Program-made: the position numbers and the translations under genes
Shown: piece by piece, positions 45,512 through 57,562 of the stretch
How positions within the stretch are numbered: position 1 is the first letter of the stretch
Layout of the letters: the number at the start of each line of letters is the position of its first letter
The notes under the pieces: generated by a model
Told to the model about the DNA's origin: nothing
The model's input: only the letters and a program-made list of their open reading frames with translations
Database searches by the model: none
Assembly (NCBI RefSeq): GCF_033568475.1
Contig: NC_133120.1
Coordinates: forward strand, 50,833,751 to 50,897,750
From: Henckelia pumila
Lineage: Eukaryota; Streptophyta; Magnoliopsida; Lamiales; Gesneriaceae
DNA: 64,000 nt
Direction: 5' to 3'

Positions 45512-47374
45512 TGAAAGAGTGGGTGCCCAGTGAGCCAACTTGTGGCTATGGGCTTTGATGACTCTTTGTACAAACGATCTTTTGTTTAATGTAATTTACA
45601 CTTTTATTAATGGCAATGACTTTATCTTTCTTCATATTGTTATATTATGATATACTGTTGTTGTTTTGATAAAGACCTTGAATATACTATAGTGTATGTA
45701 AGATGTGGTAGAACATGGGGATGTCTATCATGAAATACATCTTATAGTCACTGTATATTCTAAACTGTTCCTAGTCGATTGAGCCGTCCGATAATAAGGA
45801 TAAGGATCGCTCGAGTTTGAGACTAGCATTTGCGATGCGGAGTACCACGTTTCATTGGTAGGGAACATGGAGATGTTCGAAGCATGCAAATGGATATTCA
45901 TAGGATGAATAATCGAACTACCCTATCCGGACTTTTCAAGTGGTTATCACTTATCGAGTGGATAAAGTCCGCGGTTTTGGTTGTACACCATTAGTCCTTA
46001 CTACTTGAAACATCATGGAGACTCTATATGCTAGTACTGTGCTTTGACTCGTTTACCGACTCTATGGGGGTCATCAGGTGTCGGGATTGGGTACAGTTAC
46101 AACACATATAGGAGTCGATGCATTGTTGTCAAGGATTCACCACATACTTGCGAGTGTGGATATCCTATGCGATCTGAGGAGATATTAGTGTGACGAATCT
46201 CTGGCCAGAGTACTTGATGTGATTTAAGAAATGGTTTCTTAGTAGCACATGCGATGTCACTAATTTGATCTTCAAGATGTATTGCATAGTTATCGAATCT
46301 TGAGCGACTCTCGATATACCAATGGTTGTTGATTCGATCGGGATATATGGATGAAGGGACCGTACTGTACGCTAACCAAAATCTACTGGTTCTTGTAGGC
46401 ACTATCAGTGATACCTAGGGAATCATGGGGCGATGTTGCTAGGCGCTTTACCATGATTCGTTGGGCAAGTCGGAAATCGTTGTTCCGAGTCACAAAGAGT
46501 TGTGAGCCCACGGCTAGCTGTATCCCTGAACCATTGAGGGTCACACAGTGTAATGGAGTTTTAATCCCCGTTGAGATAGTTAAATTTAAAGAGTTAAATT
46601 TAATGAACAAAGAAGTTGGACTTCTTAAATAAGAGTAAGGGAGTAGGATTTCCTAAAATGACATAGGGATGGACATTTTTGGAAACCACTGAATTCGGAT
46701 TCAGGAAAATTTATCTAGACTTTAAAATGTGCAGAAATGGTTTCTGTGCGCATTGGTAAAATCGGTTTATCAATCGGAGTCACGATGAATTTTATATTAA
46801 TTTCTGAACGTGCGGGCTTTGCTTGTCGGGCCTCAACTTATGACTAATGGGCCCTAAGCTGTTAGTGGCCTGCATTATAAATAAGTTATTGCAGTACAGA
46901 AATTAGACACAACTGGTCATTAATTTGAGAGACAAAAATCGAAAAACCCTAGCTCTCTCTCATAACAATTCGGCCGCCCCCCTCCCTTCTCTGCGTGAGA
47001 AATTCCGGTCTGTGATTTTGAATTGCAGTCTGGAATAGCGAATCAAATTCGTTTATTCTCTTCGTAGAAAACTTCTGATAGATTTTCTAGTGCAATCTAT
47101 CAGAGGGATTAAACCTCCGTTCGTGGACCTGATAGAAGGAGTTCATCAGTTCCTGGGAGATACAAGAAGCGCAGAGAAATCTGTGTGGTGTCCAATAATC
47201 TCGCTTCGAGATTGAAGGTAAAATTTAATAATTGTTATTTAATTTTACACACACTAATAATTTAATCGTTAAACGGTTGATACCCACACTATGGAATTGT
47301 TCCATAATAAAATTTTTAAACTTCCGCTGCACCGGGTATCAATCGTGATTGATCTGAACGCCAGTTTTCCAACA
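45512..47374 (+). repeat. 3' LTR of the copia element
   Basis: 1,863 bp, preceded by the polypurine tract. Nine differences from the 5' LTR were counted by eye. Confidence 0.95.
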
Positions 47375-47454
47375 CACAATATATCAAAATATATCAAAAA
47401 TATATAATAAATCACGCACACACACAAACATGCCAAAGTGTGTGTGAGAGAACG

Positions 47455-47503
47455 CAGGCGCGAGCGCGCCAATGAAGTAGCACGGGCGCGCCTTGGCTTC
47501 CAC
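47455..47503. repeat. GC-rich palindromes in the split 5' LTR
   Basis: GGCGCGAGCGCGCC and GCACGGGCGCGCC, matching the position of 32171-32232 in the partner LTR. Confidence 0.75.
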
Positions 47504-47712
47504 CCATTCGACTTCGTTTCAGCATTTTCTTCAAGTTTTTTTCAATTTCTTGATCCCTTTGGTCTTGGAAAATGTCATAATAATTTCCAAAGTTACTTCC
47601 ATGCTCTTCAACTAAATTTTCATGGATCCCAAATTCTTCAATTCTTAATGGAAAATTAAGAGACATTTCTTGGAACCATATGAATTTTCGAGCGCCTTCT
47701 AGATTCATATCA

Positions 47713-48060
47713 TTATATTGAATAAAGGACCGATCATTTTTTTTTAAATGTGTACTTGATATTTTATTATGTTACAGATGAATAGTTCTAAATGTTTTAC
47801 CTAGAATATTCTAGTAAGCTAAGTGTTTGCCAGAGATGATGTGTATTGTCAGGGGCATAATGAAAAATTATACTAAGTACTGTGGACTGTGTGAATAGAA
47901 GATTAGACTGAGAAGGAAGCGCGACCCTAGGCTTGTATTAATCTGGAAGTCTCTCATGTTTTCAGATGGTTATTCAGGGGGAGACTACCTTAGTCTAGTA
48001 TTTTGCAACAGTCACAGTGAAAGTATAATGATATTGGAAGTATCTCGTGAAGATTTAAGA
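47713..48060 (+). mobile_element. Resumed internal DNA of the interrupted plus-strand Ty3 element
   Basis: This is the sequence after the second TTATA copy, so it must have been contiguous with 31603 before the nested insertion. No coding domain was recognised. Confidence 0.55.
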
Positions 48061-48099
48061 GATTTTGGAGCACCTAATCCAATCTACTAAATCGCATGC

Positions 48100-48720
48100 A
48101 TTAAATTAAATAAATATTATGATTATTATTTTTAAGTTTAATCGATTTAAATTTCTTATTTGAATTATTTGTCAATAAAATATTATTATTTATTCAAATG
48201 ATTTTTATTGTACTAACTATTTAATTAATACTTTTAATTGTTTAAGTTTATTTGTCTAAATGATTTTATTGTGCAAATTAATTTTTTTATATATTTTAAA
48301 AGTTTAATATTGCTTATTTAAATAATTTTAATTGTTTAGATTATTCATTTAAATGATTTTAACTGTTCCGCTTATTTATTTAAAATTACATAAGTTTATT
48401 GGATAAATATTTAAATGATTTTAACTGTTTAGCTTATTTATTTAAATACTTTTGATTGTCCAACTTATTTATTTTTAAATAACTTATGTTTAGCGGTTAG
48501 TTATTTTAAATTATTTTAAATGTCTAGCTTATTTATTTAAATGCTTTGAACTGTCCAAGTCGTTTTAAAGGTTTTTATTCCTCGTGTGTGTTTATTTAAA
48601 CGTTCATCTAGTTTGTTTAAATTATTTTAATCGCTCTATTTATTATTTAAATATTTTATTTATTGATGTGACATCAAAGTATTTAAAGTGTCTATTTTAA
48701 TTTCTAAATTAATGTTTATA
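48100..48720 (+). repeat. Degenerate AT-rich tandem array
   Basis: Repeated variants of TTATTTAAATGATTTTAACTG with GTTTAGCTTATTTATT recur at about 40-60 bp for 600 bp. The repeat is too diverged to give a fixed unit by eye. No ORF. Confidence 0.65.
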
Positions 48721-50091
48721 AATTTTCTTCAGATGTCTATTTTTTTAATTATTAAATGAATTATTCTTGAGATTTTGAGTTCAGTGACTTCCGGCTCCGG
48801 CACAGGTGATGGTGGATTTGGCGGTAAAACCTTAAATTTTATTTTTAAAGCTAAAATTTATGGGAGTTGAGGAAAATAAATGAGATTTTTACTTTAAAAA
48901 TTTTTCGAGTGCAAAAAATCGCGTAAATGCATTCTTGCGCTTATTTTTCAATATTTCTTAAAATTAGCCTTTTTGACAAGTACTAGAAAAATTCTATTCT
49001 TATAATTATTTTAGGATTCGTAAACTTAGAAATTTAAAATAGGTGAAAAAATTTAAGGAGCTAAAGTTGTAAAACAAAAAGTGACACTTTTACAAGTGTA
49101 GTAGCACTTTTTAATACACTACACTCACACCACCTACCTATACATACACACATTAAAACAGATACATACACTATACCTAGAATGTTCCATACAACTTAAA
49201 CCAATCTCATTTTTCTAACCCTAGCTCCTTCAACTAGCCGCCTCTCTCCCTCAAGCTCCCTCCAAAGTCGTCGGCCATCACTCCTAGCCGTCACCAGCCA
49301 CCGAAGACCCTCCCCCACCACTGTGCCACCCCGGAGCCACCTCTTGGAGGTTGGTTTATCTACTGGACGCCACCATTCAAAATATTTTTATTTTGATATG
49401 AAAATATGTATGTTGAGATATGTATGTATGATTTTCAAGAATTTCAAGAGCATGATGTTTTTATATTTTAATGGTTTGAAGAGCATGTTATGTGATGGTA
49501 CGAAATCGTGAAGCATAAGTCGTTCTTGTCAAGTTATTGAGTTTGATTCAAGAGATACATGTTTATTTTAAAGTTTTGATGAGTTCCAGAGCTTCAAAGA
49601 TATGTTTTAATTAAATTATATAGCTATAGTAATAGAAAATGTCATATTTTGAAGTATTGAGTTAGTTTTAGTTAAAGCATTGAAATGTTGCATGTGCTCG
49701 ATTGTCTCGGATTAGCGACACTCATTACAATTTTAAAGATAAATATTAGTGTACTTATTCAAATGATATGAGGCTAATTATATTTGAAAAATAACTTATT
49801 TATCTACAACTTTCGTGTTTTGAGTTTTGTCAAAATCATTTTTGAAGATTGGTCAAAAATGCCCCGAAGTGTGTCGAATATTTTGAAATTCCGGCAATGA
49901 CATAGCTCGGGATAATGCGTATAACATTTTACTGAAAACTCCAATTGAAGTGAGGTTTTCTGCATTAGAAAGCCAAGAGTAAGATCTACAACTTTCATGT
50001 TTATCACTTTTCCAAAGTATGGGCTCCAGAACTCAAAATATCAGTGTGAATGCATAGCAACTGCAGTGCAGCAGAATTGTCAATGCGCAAG

Positions 50092-50132
50092 TATAGCGCC
50101 CCAGCGCTTTTCTTTAAGCGCTGGAGCGCTGT
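50092..50132. repeat. Palindrome pair, word AGCGCC(C)CAGCGCT
   Basis: TAGCGCCCCAGCGCT and AGCGCTGGAGCGCT, complementary to each other across a 10-bp loop. This is the same word as in the Athila-like element, in an unrelated LTR. Confidence 0.8.
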
Positions 50133-50604
50133 AGCCTGAAATTAATTTTCTTAAGTTTTGATTTTAGGGTCCTAAATTCATGGTTATGATCCTTAAAGGC
50201 TTCTAAAGTATATTTAAGAGTTTCTATGCAAAAAAGTTTCAAGTTTTAAGTCAAGAACGAAAAAAACGACTTACGTGGATCGATTACGTTATGTGATGCA
50301 TGTACATGTCTATGTTTCATTCATGAAACCTATTTTCAATATGAAAGTATGATTTTTATCATTTATGACATGCATGAAGTTATCGAGTAAAGTTTTATGT
50401 TCATGAATGAAAGTTATGAAGGAAGTTACGATGAAATAATGATGCTTCATAATGAATGAAATGATATGATGAAAGATGAAAGTTATGATGAAATGAAAGA
50501 TGATAAAGCATGAATGAATAATGTTATGATGAAGCATGAATATATGATATGTTGATGCATGAAAATATTTTGATATTTTATGTGTCTTTGTGGTGGCAAT
50601 ACGG

Positions 50605-50700
50605 GACTGGTACTCCGGTTTGGGCTCCGGAGGGACCTTTTTAAATATGGCTCAATGTACGGGTTAGGTCCTCCGGGATGAGCTCCGGAGGAGCCTCCGA
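50605..50700. repeat. CTCCGG palindromes in LTR
   Basis: ACTCCGGTTTGGGCTCCGGA and TCCTCCGGGATGAGCTCCGG, followed by AGGAGCCTCCG, about 55 bp apart. Each can fold on itself. Confidence 0.7.
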
Positions 50701-51708
50701 AAATGAAAGAATGAATGCTATGAGGCTTAGTGCCATATGCGTTGATCAACAAGAAAAGATGAATGTGCCCATTATGATGGTTGCCACAATTTCACATAAT
50801 TCATCACCCCAAAATGATAAGTTTTTATGTTATGTTCATGGTTTATGTTCACGGTTTGATGTTGTCCAAGATGCATGATTTTATTTATTAGATGTTAAGT
50901 GGAAATATTTATTTAAGAATAAAATGGTAAAGTTTTGAGAATATGCATGAATTCTATTTTCAAGATTTAAAGTTAAGTGAGTTGATGTTCATGTTTAAGT
51001 TCCTTGCATCTTTTAAAAGTTTTCAAGTTCATGTTTAAGATTTTAAGTTTAAAGTTTCATGATGTTTACGTTAAAATTCTTCAAGTTCAAGGCATCATGT
51101 TATGTATGTTCAAGTCATTTTATGTTTAAAGTATTTTGAAGCTATAATGATATCAATATGCTTATTTTAATCTTGCTGAGTCTTTTAGACTCACTATACT
51201 TGAATGGTGCAGATGGTTTAGCAGTTTTGATTTAAAAAGCTTTGGTAGCACGGCTGAAGAGTCCAAGAGGCAAAGACATTGCATGACACAATAGTTCAAA
51301 AGCTCTGATATATTTAAAGAGAAAATATTTATCTAAGTTTATTTATGTTATGTTGTTATAATATTTTATGTACGATGTTTAAATGTAATGGTTTAATTAT
51401 TTTCATTGTCAGTCTTTTAAAGATGAGTTTTGAGGATCTCAAATGTTTCATCTTTCAAATGTATTTTATATACATAGTTAATTAATTAAACTCACTTTCC
51501 CCTATCCTCTTAAAATGTTAGTAGCAGATTTTGACGTGCCGTAATTTAGATGGACTTAAATGTAGGGTTGCATCCGTGTTTCATATAATGAATTTGTTGA
51601 TTTACTAGAGCGATGCACTCCCATCATAGTTTAAAAAGTTTAGAAAAATTTCCTCAATCTTTTTCCGCAACTCTTTTAAATAAATGTTTTAAAATACGGG
51701 ACGTCACA

Positions 51709-53821
51709 TTTGCACTGCTGTGAGCTTTAAAATATTTGAGTTGCACCAGTATCACCAGCTATAGCTTTGGTAAAGTGACAAACGCTCGATCCTACAATTG
51801 GTATCATATCCAAGGTCATAGGTTTGATTCTCAGTGATTGCAAAGAGTGCAATTATTGAGAGAAAGATTGTCGTGGTGCAATAATTGTCCCTGCTGGGTA
51901 AAGCAATCAAACTATTACGCTTGGGATGCTGTGTGGTTTAAAATATTTGAGTTGCACTATTACCACCAGCTATAGCTGGTAAAACGGCAAGTGTTTTCCT
52001 AAAGGTTCGAATCTCATTGATTTCAAAGAGTAAAATTACTGGGAGGGAGATTCTTGGGGTGCAATAATTGTTCCTGCTGGGTAGAGCAATCGAACGATGG
52101 TGCTTGGGCTGCTGTGCGGTTTAAAAGATTTGAGTTACACCATTACCACAAACTATAACTTTTAGTAAAGAGGCAAGCGTTCTGTTCTATAAAAGTTATT
52201 TTAATGTCAAAAAAAAAAATCATTAGTAGAAGGTGTTTCGTGTTTTATGAAAATATATAAGGATATATTTTGAAAAAAAAAAATTTTAAATAAGATTTTT
52301 TTTAAAAAAAAAATTAAGATCACCGAAAATTTTTAAAAATAACTTATAAGCTGTTAAACATCTTATTTTGACAACTTTATAAACTGTATGGAAAAAAAAT
52401 CACCAAACAAATTTCAGCAACTTACAAGGTCCATAACTCACACACTCTCCTAATTATAAAAATGTAAAATAATGAATTAGTTTCCGTTTAGACATGTAGT
52501 TTAAAAAAAATTAGTGTTTTATAAGTGAAAAAAACTAAAAATGTGTGCGGACAAGATTTTGGTAAAATGTTTTGAAAAATAGTATTAAAAAAAATGTTCT
52601 TTATGTATAATTTTTAAAGAACAGTTGATAACTGTATTTATGAACTTTTAATGGATGTTTTTAATGGAATTCAATGATTAAAATCAAAACACATTAATTT
52701 TAAATTGTTAATATAGTTTATTGAGTAATTGTAATATTTAATTTAAAATATTTTATAAAATGAAAGTGTTATTTACATTCCAAAAAATATTAATAATAAT
52801 CCAACATATCTATATAATTCTTTATAGACAAAATATCCCTAATCAACTACTTTCCTCATATAATAAAGTATCTATTTACCATAAAAAAAATCAAATTCAA
52901 TCATTCTATTTACCAAAAACTTAAATTTTAATATCTACAAAATTTGTCATTATTTTTGGGTATGCAATAACAAAAAAAAAAATCCTTTTTTAATCTTAAA
53001 TATTAATATTAATCATATTATATGTCAAAATTTTACATGATATATATACAAAATGTTATTCATTTATGTATATATATATATAATACCTAAAATTCATATT
53101 TCGTTAATAATCATTTCTTCTAAATTATATTAAGTATTAAAATCAAGTTATGGTTAATTATTTTAGGTCTTTTGTTTAGAAGAATGTTTATCGTACAAAT
53201 TAACTTCCAATTTTCATAACATAAGAATAAACAATTATTTTTTCAAACATAATAATAAATGATTGTTTTTTTTATTAGAGTAATCTTTACTATTTTATTA
53301 AGGCTGTGAGCCTTAGAAAAAATGTTTTGTTGTTTTGGTCTGGATTTTCTTAATCCAAAAATACTCCTCCACTCACCCATGTTCTTTCTATTATTTTCAA
53401 TTTACATTTTTTTTTAATTTTTTCCATCTTTTTTAATTCTATTCATGTATTAGGTCGCACACACATCAGGTGTGACTAAATTGCTAGTAATAAATGATTG
53501 TTGTTTTAATGAATAAATGAAAAACAGTTGAACCAAAAAAGAAAAAAAAAATGAAGTAGAAGTTTAGATGAGCACTTTGCTGAACGAATAGTTGGATACG
53601 CAGCCGAAGATTGTGCCACCAGTTCTCTTTTCAAAATGTCATTTTCCTCCATCTTTTCACACTGCACACCTCTCTGCTCATCTCTCTCTAAGCCCAATTC
53701 CAATTCAAAGAAACAGCGTTTCATCACAAACCCGAAACCAAACAATTTCCAACTCCAGAACTATGGAGAAGCCACCAGCTTTACCCGCCTCCCTCCTAAA
53801 GACGATTTTGTTATCGATAAT
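51709..53821 (+). repeat. Segmental duplication, copy 1 (OBGC upstream block)
   Basis: 2,113 bp matching 57846-59796 in the same orientation at about 95% or better by eye. It includes two to three units of a repeat of about 190 bp (51709-52200), an AT-rich stretch, and the OBGC 5' UTR and first 62 codons. Copy 1 has about 170 bp (around 53070-53250) not in copy 2. Its left border is the LTR end and its right border is the start of the gag-only element. Confidence 0.9.
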
Positions 53822-53848
53822 CCAAATACAGTCAACAGAATACAATGA
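53636..53848 (+). pseudogene. Truncated OBGC first exon (duplicate)
   Basis: From the ATG at 53636 the frame gives [20 protein letters not shown] and so on for 62 codons identical or nearly so to the OBGC transit-peptide region, then eight codons from the adjoining insertion (PNTVNRIQ) and a stop. It includes the entire predicted plastid-targeting segment but none of the Obg fold or GTPase domain. It keeps about 1.4 kb of the same upstream DNA as the intact gene, so it could be transcribed. Confidence 0.85.
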
Positions 53849-54765
53849 TAGAAATACCCATAAATAAACAATGTATATTACAATCAAATCGAACAGTGTA
53901 TCAAATCCTAACAACTAAAGGAAACTCAATGGAACCCTGAATCCTGGTCTCTGCCATGCTGTGAACCTCCGGCTTTTCCCAATCTGAGACCTGCCCCATC
54001 AAATTGGGTGTCCAGAAAATACAAAAATACTAGATGTGAGCGACTACGCTTAATACAAAAGCAATGATATATAAAAAAAAATATGATTCAAGAATGACTT
54101 AAAACCTAGCAAAACTCAATCTGCTCAGGGGCGCCAATCGAATTTGCAATACCGGCTGGAGGGCGACTCCGCGGGGTACATCCACATACTTGCCCTATCA
54201 CCATAGCGTCAGTCTCCGCCGTCGTGGCAACTCCTGGCGATAGACAAAACAATACGATGTTGAGCCTCCCCTCACATGACCCATCTCTAAAAAGATACAG
54301 TCTAGAGTAATCAGGCATGTGCTAAAACAGTAAAACAGTAAAACATGACACATACAATGTAACATATAAGTATATATATCATGTCGGCTATCTCAGTCGG
54401 TACTTACGTACCTCAAACTCAGCAATAAGAGCAACTTAGCAAGTCCTGTTCTCTAGTACAAGCCTATAATCATATAGTCTTTATATCACTTATAGTGCTC
54501 TAAAAGTTTTAACTAGACTATCAGATAATCCCTAAAGCTATTAGGGACCCAAAATTATACTGGTCCGTCATCAGCCCGTTGATGGAGATTGCCTCAAAAC
54601 TTAGCCACAGCTCCTCTACTATCCCTGTAGCGCTCCGCCACTCCCATACTTCCATTAAGACGCCAAGAAAGCCCTAAAATCGAATAGAAGGGACTAGAAT
54701 AGAGAAAGAGAAGGTGAATGGGTGAATGGAAAGTGAGCTTCGGCACCCCTATAAATTGACAACGA

Positions 54766-55065
54766 TCAAAACCTCCGATCACACGATCAGAACTTCCGAT
54801 CAGATCAAACGTCCGATCCCCTCTTTTGATCTCCCCCTGCCAACCACGTGTCCTTCGTCTAGAAGATGGCTGCCGACTGTCGATCGGAGCTTCCGATCCC
54901 CTTTTCGGAGCTTCAGATCTCCACCAATGACGTCATCAAGCTGACCTCACTCTTGGACACCTGGCTGGAACGATCGGAGCTTCCGATCCCATCTGATTCC
55001 GAACGCAACATAGCTTCCGAACTCAAAGCACTTCGGACCCTCCGGACTGTGGATCGGTGCTTCCA
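54766..55065. repeat. Palindrome array, word GATCGGAGCTTCCGATC
   Basis: Units near 54768, 54786, 54801, 54879, 54972 and 55041: GATCAGAACTTCCGATC, GATCGGAGCTTCCGATC (twice) and half-units. In sense it lies upstream of a TATA-like site at about 54750. It is the same word as in 29502-29758. Confidence 0.85.
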
Positions 55066-55198
55066 ATCTGTCCCTTAACTCCGGATCCTCTGGGCTATTT
55101 TATAGCGTTTTGGATCCATTTCTGAACTCTACACGCCCATTTGGAAATCCCTTAATCTAGTTTTACCCAAATTTAATCATGATTACAATGTTAATTAC

Positions 55199-56185
55199 TC
55201 ATTTTGGGTACCGTTCACTCCAAATGGCCTTTACGAAACTGATGCCTGAGAACCAAAACCAGATGTTGATCCCCCAAATGACTGCGGACAATCTCTCTTC
55301 ATGTTGCCCATCTTGCCATAACGCAAACAGGCCTTGCTGCCCCATGGCATTTGTTGGGCGGATGTCATCCTCCACAATTCTCACACTGACCTTTCTTCTT
55401 TCCAAAATAGAAAACACCCCCACCAGAACCCAAATAAGAAGAAGATTCACCAGGATTCTTGAAATATTGGGGTTTAGGCCCCAAATAACTACCCGGTCAG
55501 AGAGAAGAGAATGACATGTTATGTTGGAGACTGTTTTCCTCCTATCGAAATCGATTAACCAATCTCTCGTACGGTGTTTGATCATCACAGAAAGCCAATC
55601 AGTCATGGATATCTGGTTTGAGACCCGGAAGAAAGTGGCCGTACTTGGACTACGAGCTGGCATCAATATTTGGAAAAAATGGCAATAACTCCAAGAACTT
55701 TTGCTGATACTCGTTTACCATCATGTTGCCTTGCTTTAGATTCAGGAGATTGTTGGTCTTAGCCTGGTGAAGTGGCGGAGGAAAATAAAATTTCAGAAAT
55801 GATGTACGGAACGCAGCCCATGTACCTACGCCTCGCTCAAATATCATGGGGGAAGAAGTGGACTTTGACCACTTGCGAGCACTCCCTTCTATTAAGAGGT
55901 TAACTACTTCCATCCGTTTCTCTTCAGTGCACTGGAAAACATGGAATCAACTCTCCATTCACTCAAGCCAGTTCTCCGCATCCTCTGGAGATTCAGCTCC
56001 CACGAGCAGTTTTGGCCCCATCTGAATGAATTTATGCATGTCAAAATGATGTCGCCCATCCCGATGGTGATGTTATCCACGATGATGCTTTCGCTTCTCA
56101 TCATCACACCCAGCGTCCACCGACGCTCCCATGACTCTCGTCTCCACGGTCTACAATCTACAAAAGCAACATAAATTAACCCCAA
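55199..56185 (-). pseudogene. Ty3 gag fragments
   Basis: 55913-55650 encodes FERGVGTWAAFRTSFLKFYF and NLKQGNMMVNEYQQKFLELL, the Ty3 gag core. 56185-55904 (mixed frames) is its N-terminal part. In 55666-55199 another frame gives YGKMGNMKRDC, the end of a zinc knuckle. Several frameshifts are present. Confidence 0.8.
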
Positions 56186-56218
56186 GATTGTTTTCCTAAA
56201 TCCAAAATCTCAATGCAT

Positions 56219-56230
56219 GCTCTGATACCA
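56219..56230 (-). other. Primer binding site, tRNA-Met type
   Basis: TGGTATCAGAGC on the minus strand, four bases from the LTR end at 56235. Confidence 0.85.
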
Positions 56231-57284
56231 TAAATGTAGCGACTCGCACCCGAATCATATACTAATCAAACTTAAGCATGCAATAAATATCTTAAAACAC
56301 AATAATACAATTAATAACCAGCGAAAACTCAAATGATTCAATAATCCAACTGGCGGAATAGAATCGATAATGAAATAAACTATAATAACTATTATACAAC
56401 CCGATCTAAATATAATACTGAAATCCACAAATGAGACCTGATACGGAACAACTCACAACACTGCAGCAACACAACTAACGCTACCTCCCGGTCCATCCAT
56501 CCTAAGCCCCGACTTGTGGAATGGGTTGTCCAAAACCAAAAATCAGGACATGATCTAACAACGCTCAGTACTAAAGTATGAGTATACACATTGTATGAAT
56601 GCTAATGCAAATGAACGGATATCGAAAATCTATCACGGTAAAAAAAACTACTCAATCAAATGCGTCCTGGTATATAACACGTTATGTTGTCGCATCAAGA
56701 GGTGGCTCACACACCAAAATAGAAATGTGGATATAGGTGACCTGATACTATGATCAAACGAGTCCAACCATTCACTCAAGAACTCGGGGTTGAGCGAATC
56801 CTCGACAAGTTATATCAATGTACACTCTCAACATGATAATGCATGCAGCTAATAATCGTGACATAATATATGCACATAAGTAATGTCATATAAACATGCA
56901 AACATAGAGCATGCATACTTAACCAGGATATCTCGGATAGTATGTCCATACCTCAATACAAGAAACCTAGAAACACTGGCCTTCTAGTCCAATCTTATAA
57001 AAAGATAATCATCATATCACTTACTACACACTAAAAACCTTAAATAGACTAATAGATACTCATATGATCTAATCAGAGCCTTGAATTATACCTGCGTCCA
57101 TCGTTAGACCTTTAATGTCGATGGCCTCAAACTCAAGGCACAACTCCGCTACAATCTCCATAGTTTCTCGATATCGACTGGCCCTCAAGATGATGCCCGA
57201 AAGCTTTCCAAACCAAAAAGAAATGAGAGAGAAAAGTGTGAATTGGAAATGTAAAGTGAAGCCCTCAGGTCTTATTTATAGGAA

Positions 57285-57562
57285 ATGATCGGAACTACTG
57301 ATCCTAAGTTCGGAGCTTCCCATCTCTCCATCCGAGCTTTCAATTTCTAGCCATCGAATGCGTGTTTTTGATTGGACAACACACTGCTTTCGACGGAGTA
57401 CGGACCTTCTGAACTGGGGTTTGGAGCTTCCGAACTCTCACAAGTCAATTCACCAATCAGAAAACCCATACTTTCTTATCCAAAGGTGATCAGACCTTCC
57501 AAACTCACCCTCTTCCTTTGAAGCACATCGTTACTTCCGAACTGCTCTTTGGAGCTTCCGAA
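57285..57562. repeat. Palindrome array, words GTTCGGAGCTTCC and GATCGGAACTACTGATC
   Basis: Decayed units near 57287, 57309, 57420, 57488 and 57550. In sense it ends 5 bp upstream of TATAAATAAG (57280-57271). Confidence 0.7.

Larger units (their letters stand above)
37810..47374 (+). mobile_element. Young copia retrotransposon (9,565 bp)
   Basis: Complete structure: CACAA duplications (37805-37809 and 47375-47379), LTRs 37810-39672 and 45512-47374 of equal length (1,863 bp), PBS TGGTATCAGAGC at 39674-39685, a polypurine tract AAGTGGGAGA at 45501-45510, and one long gag-pol. By eye the LTRs differ at nine positions (about 0.5%), so insertion is recent. It sits in the 5' LTR of an older minus-strand element. 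Length, long LTRs and gag sequence suggest the Angela/Tork side of copia; this is a guess. Confidence 0.95.
31604..47712 (-). mobile_element. Minus-strand LTR retrotransposon with TTATA target duplication, host of two nested insertions
   Basis: TTATA stands on both sides (31599-31603 and 47713-47717). LTRs: the 3' LTR is 31604-32457; the 5' LTR is 37308-37809 plus 47380-47712, split by a copia insertion. A primer site for tRNA-Met (TGGTATCAAAGC) is at 37305-37294. The internal region (32458-37307) has decayed gag, RT and integrase pieces of Ty3 type and a nested solo LTR at 32994-34677. The two LTRs differ clearly (about 10% or more by eye), so it is older than the copia inside it. Confidence 0.9.
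48790..51708 (+). mobile_element. Long Ty3 LTR, probably solo
   Basis: It ends with AATACGGGACGTCACA, a usual LTR end in Ty3 chromoviruses, and contains CTTGCTGAGTCTTTTAGACT near 51173, a common LTR word. There is no primer site after the end, and the OBGC-linked repeat block begins directly. The left boundary is unsure. It contains a GCGCTGGAGCGC palindrome pair (50092-50132), ATGAAAGATGA-rich simple repeats (50400-50530) and CTCCGG palindromes (50610-50700). Confidence 0.6.
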
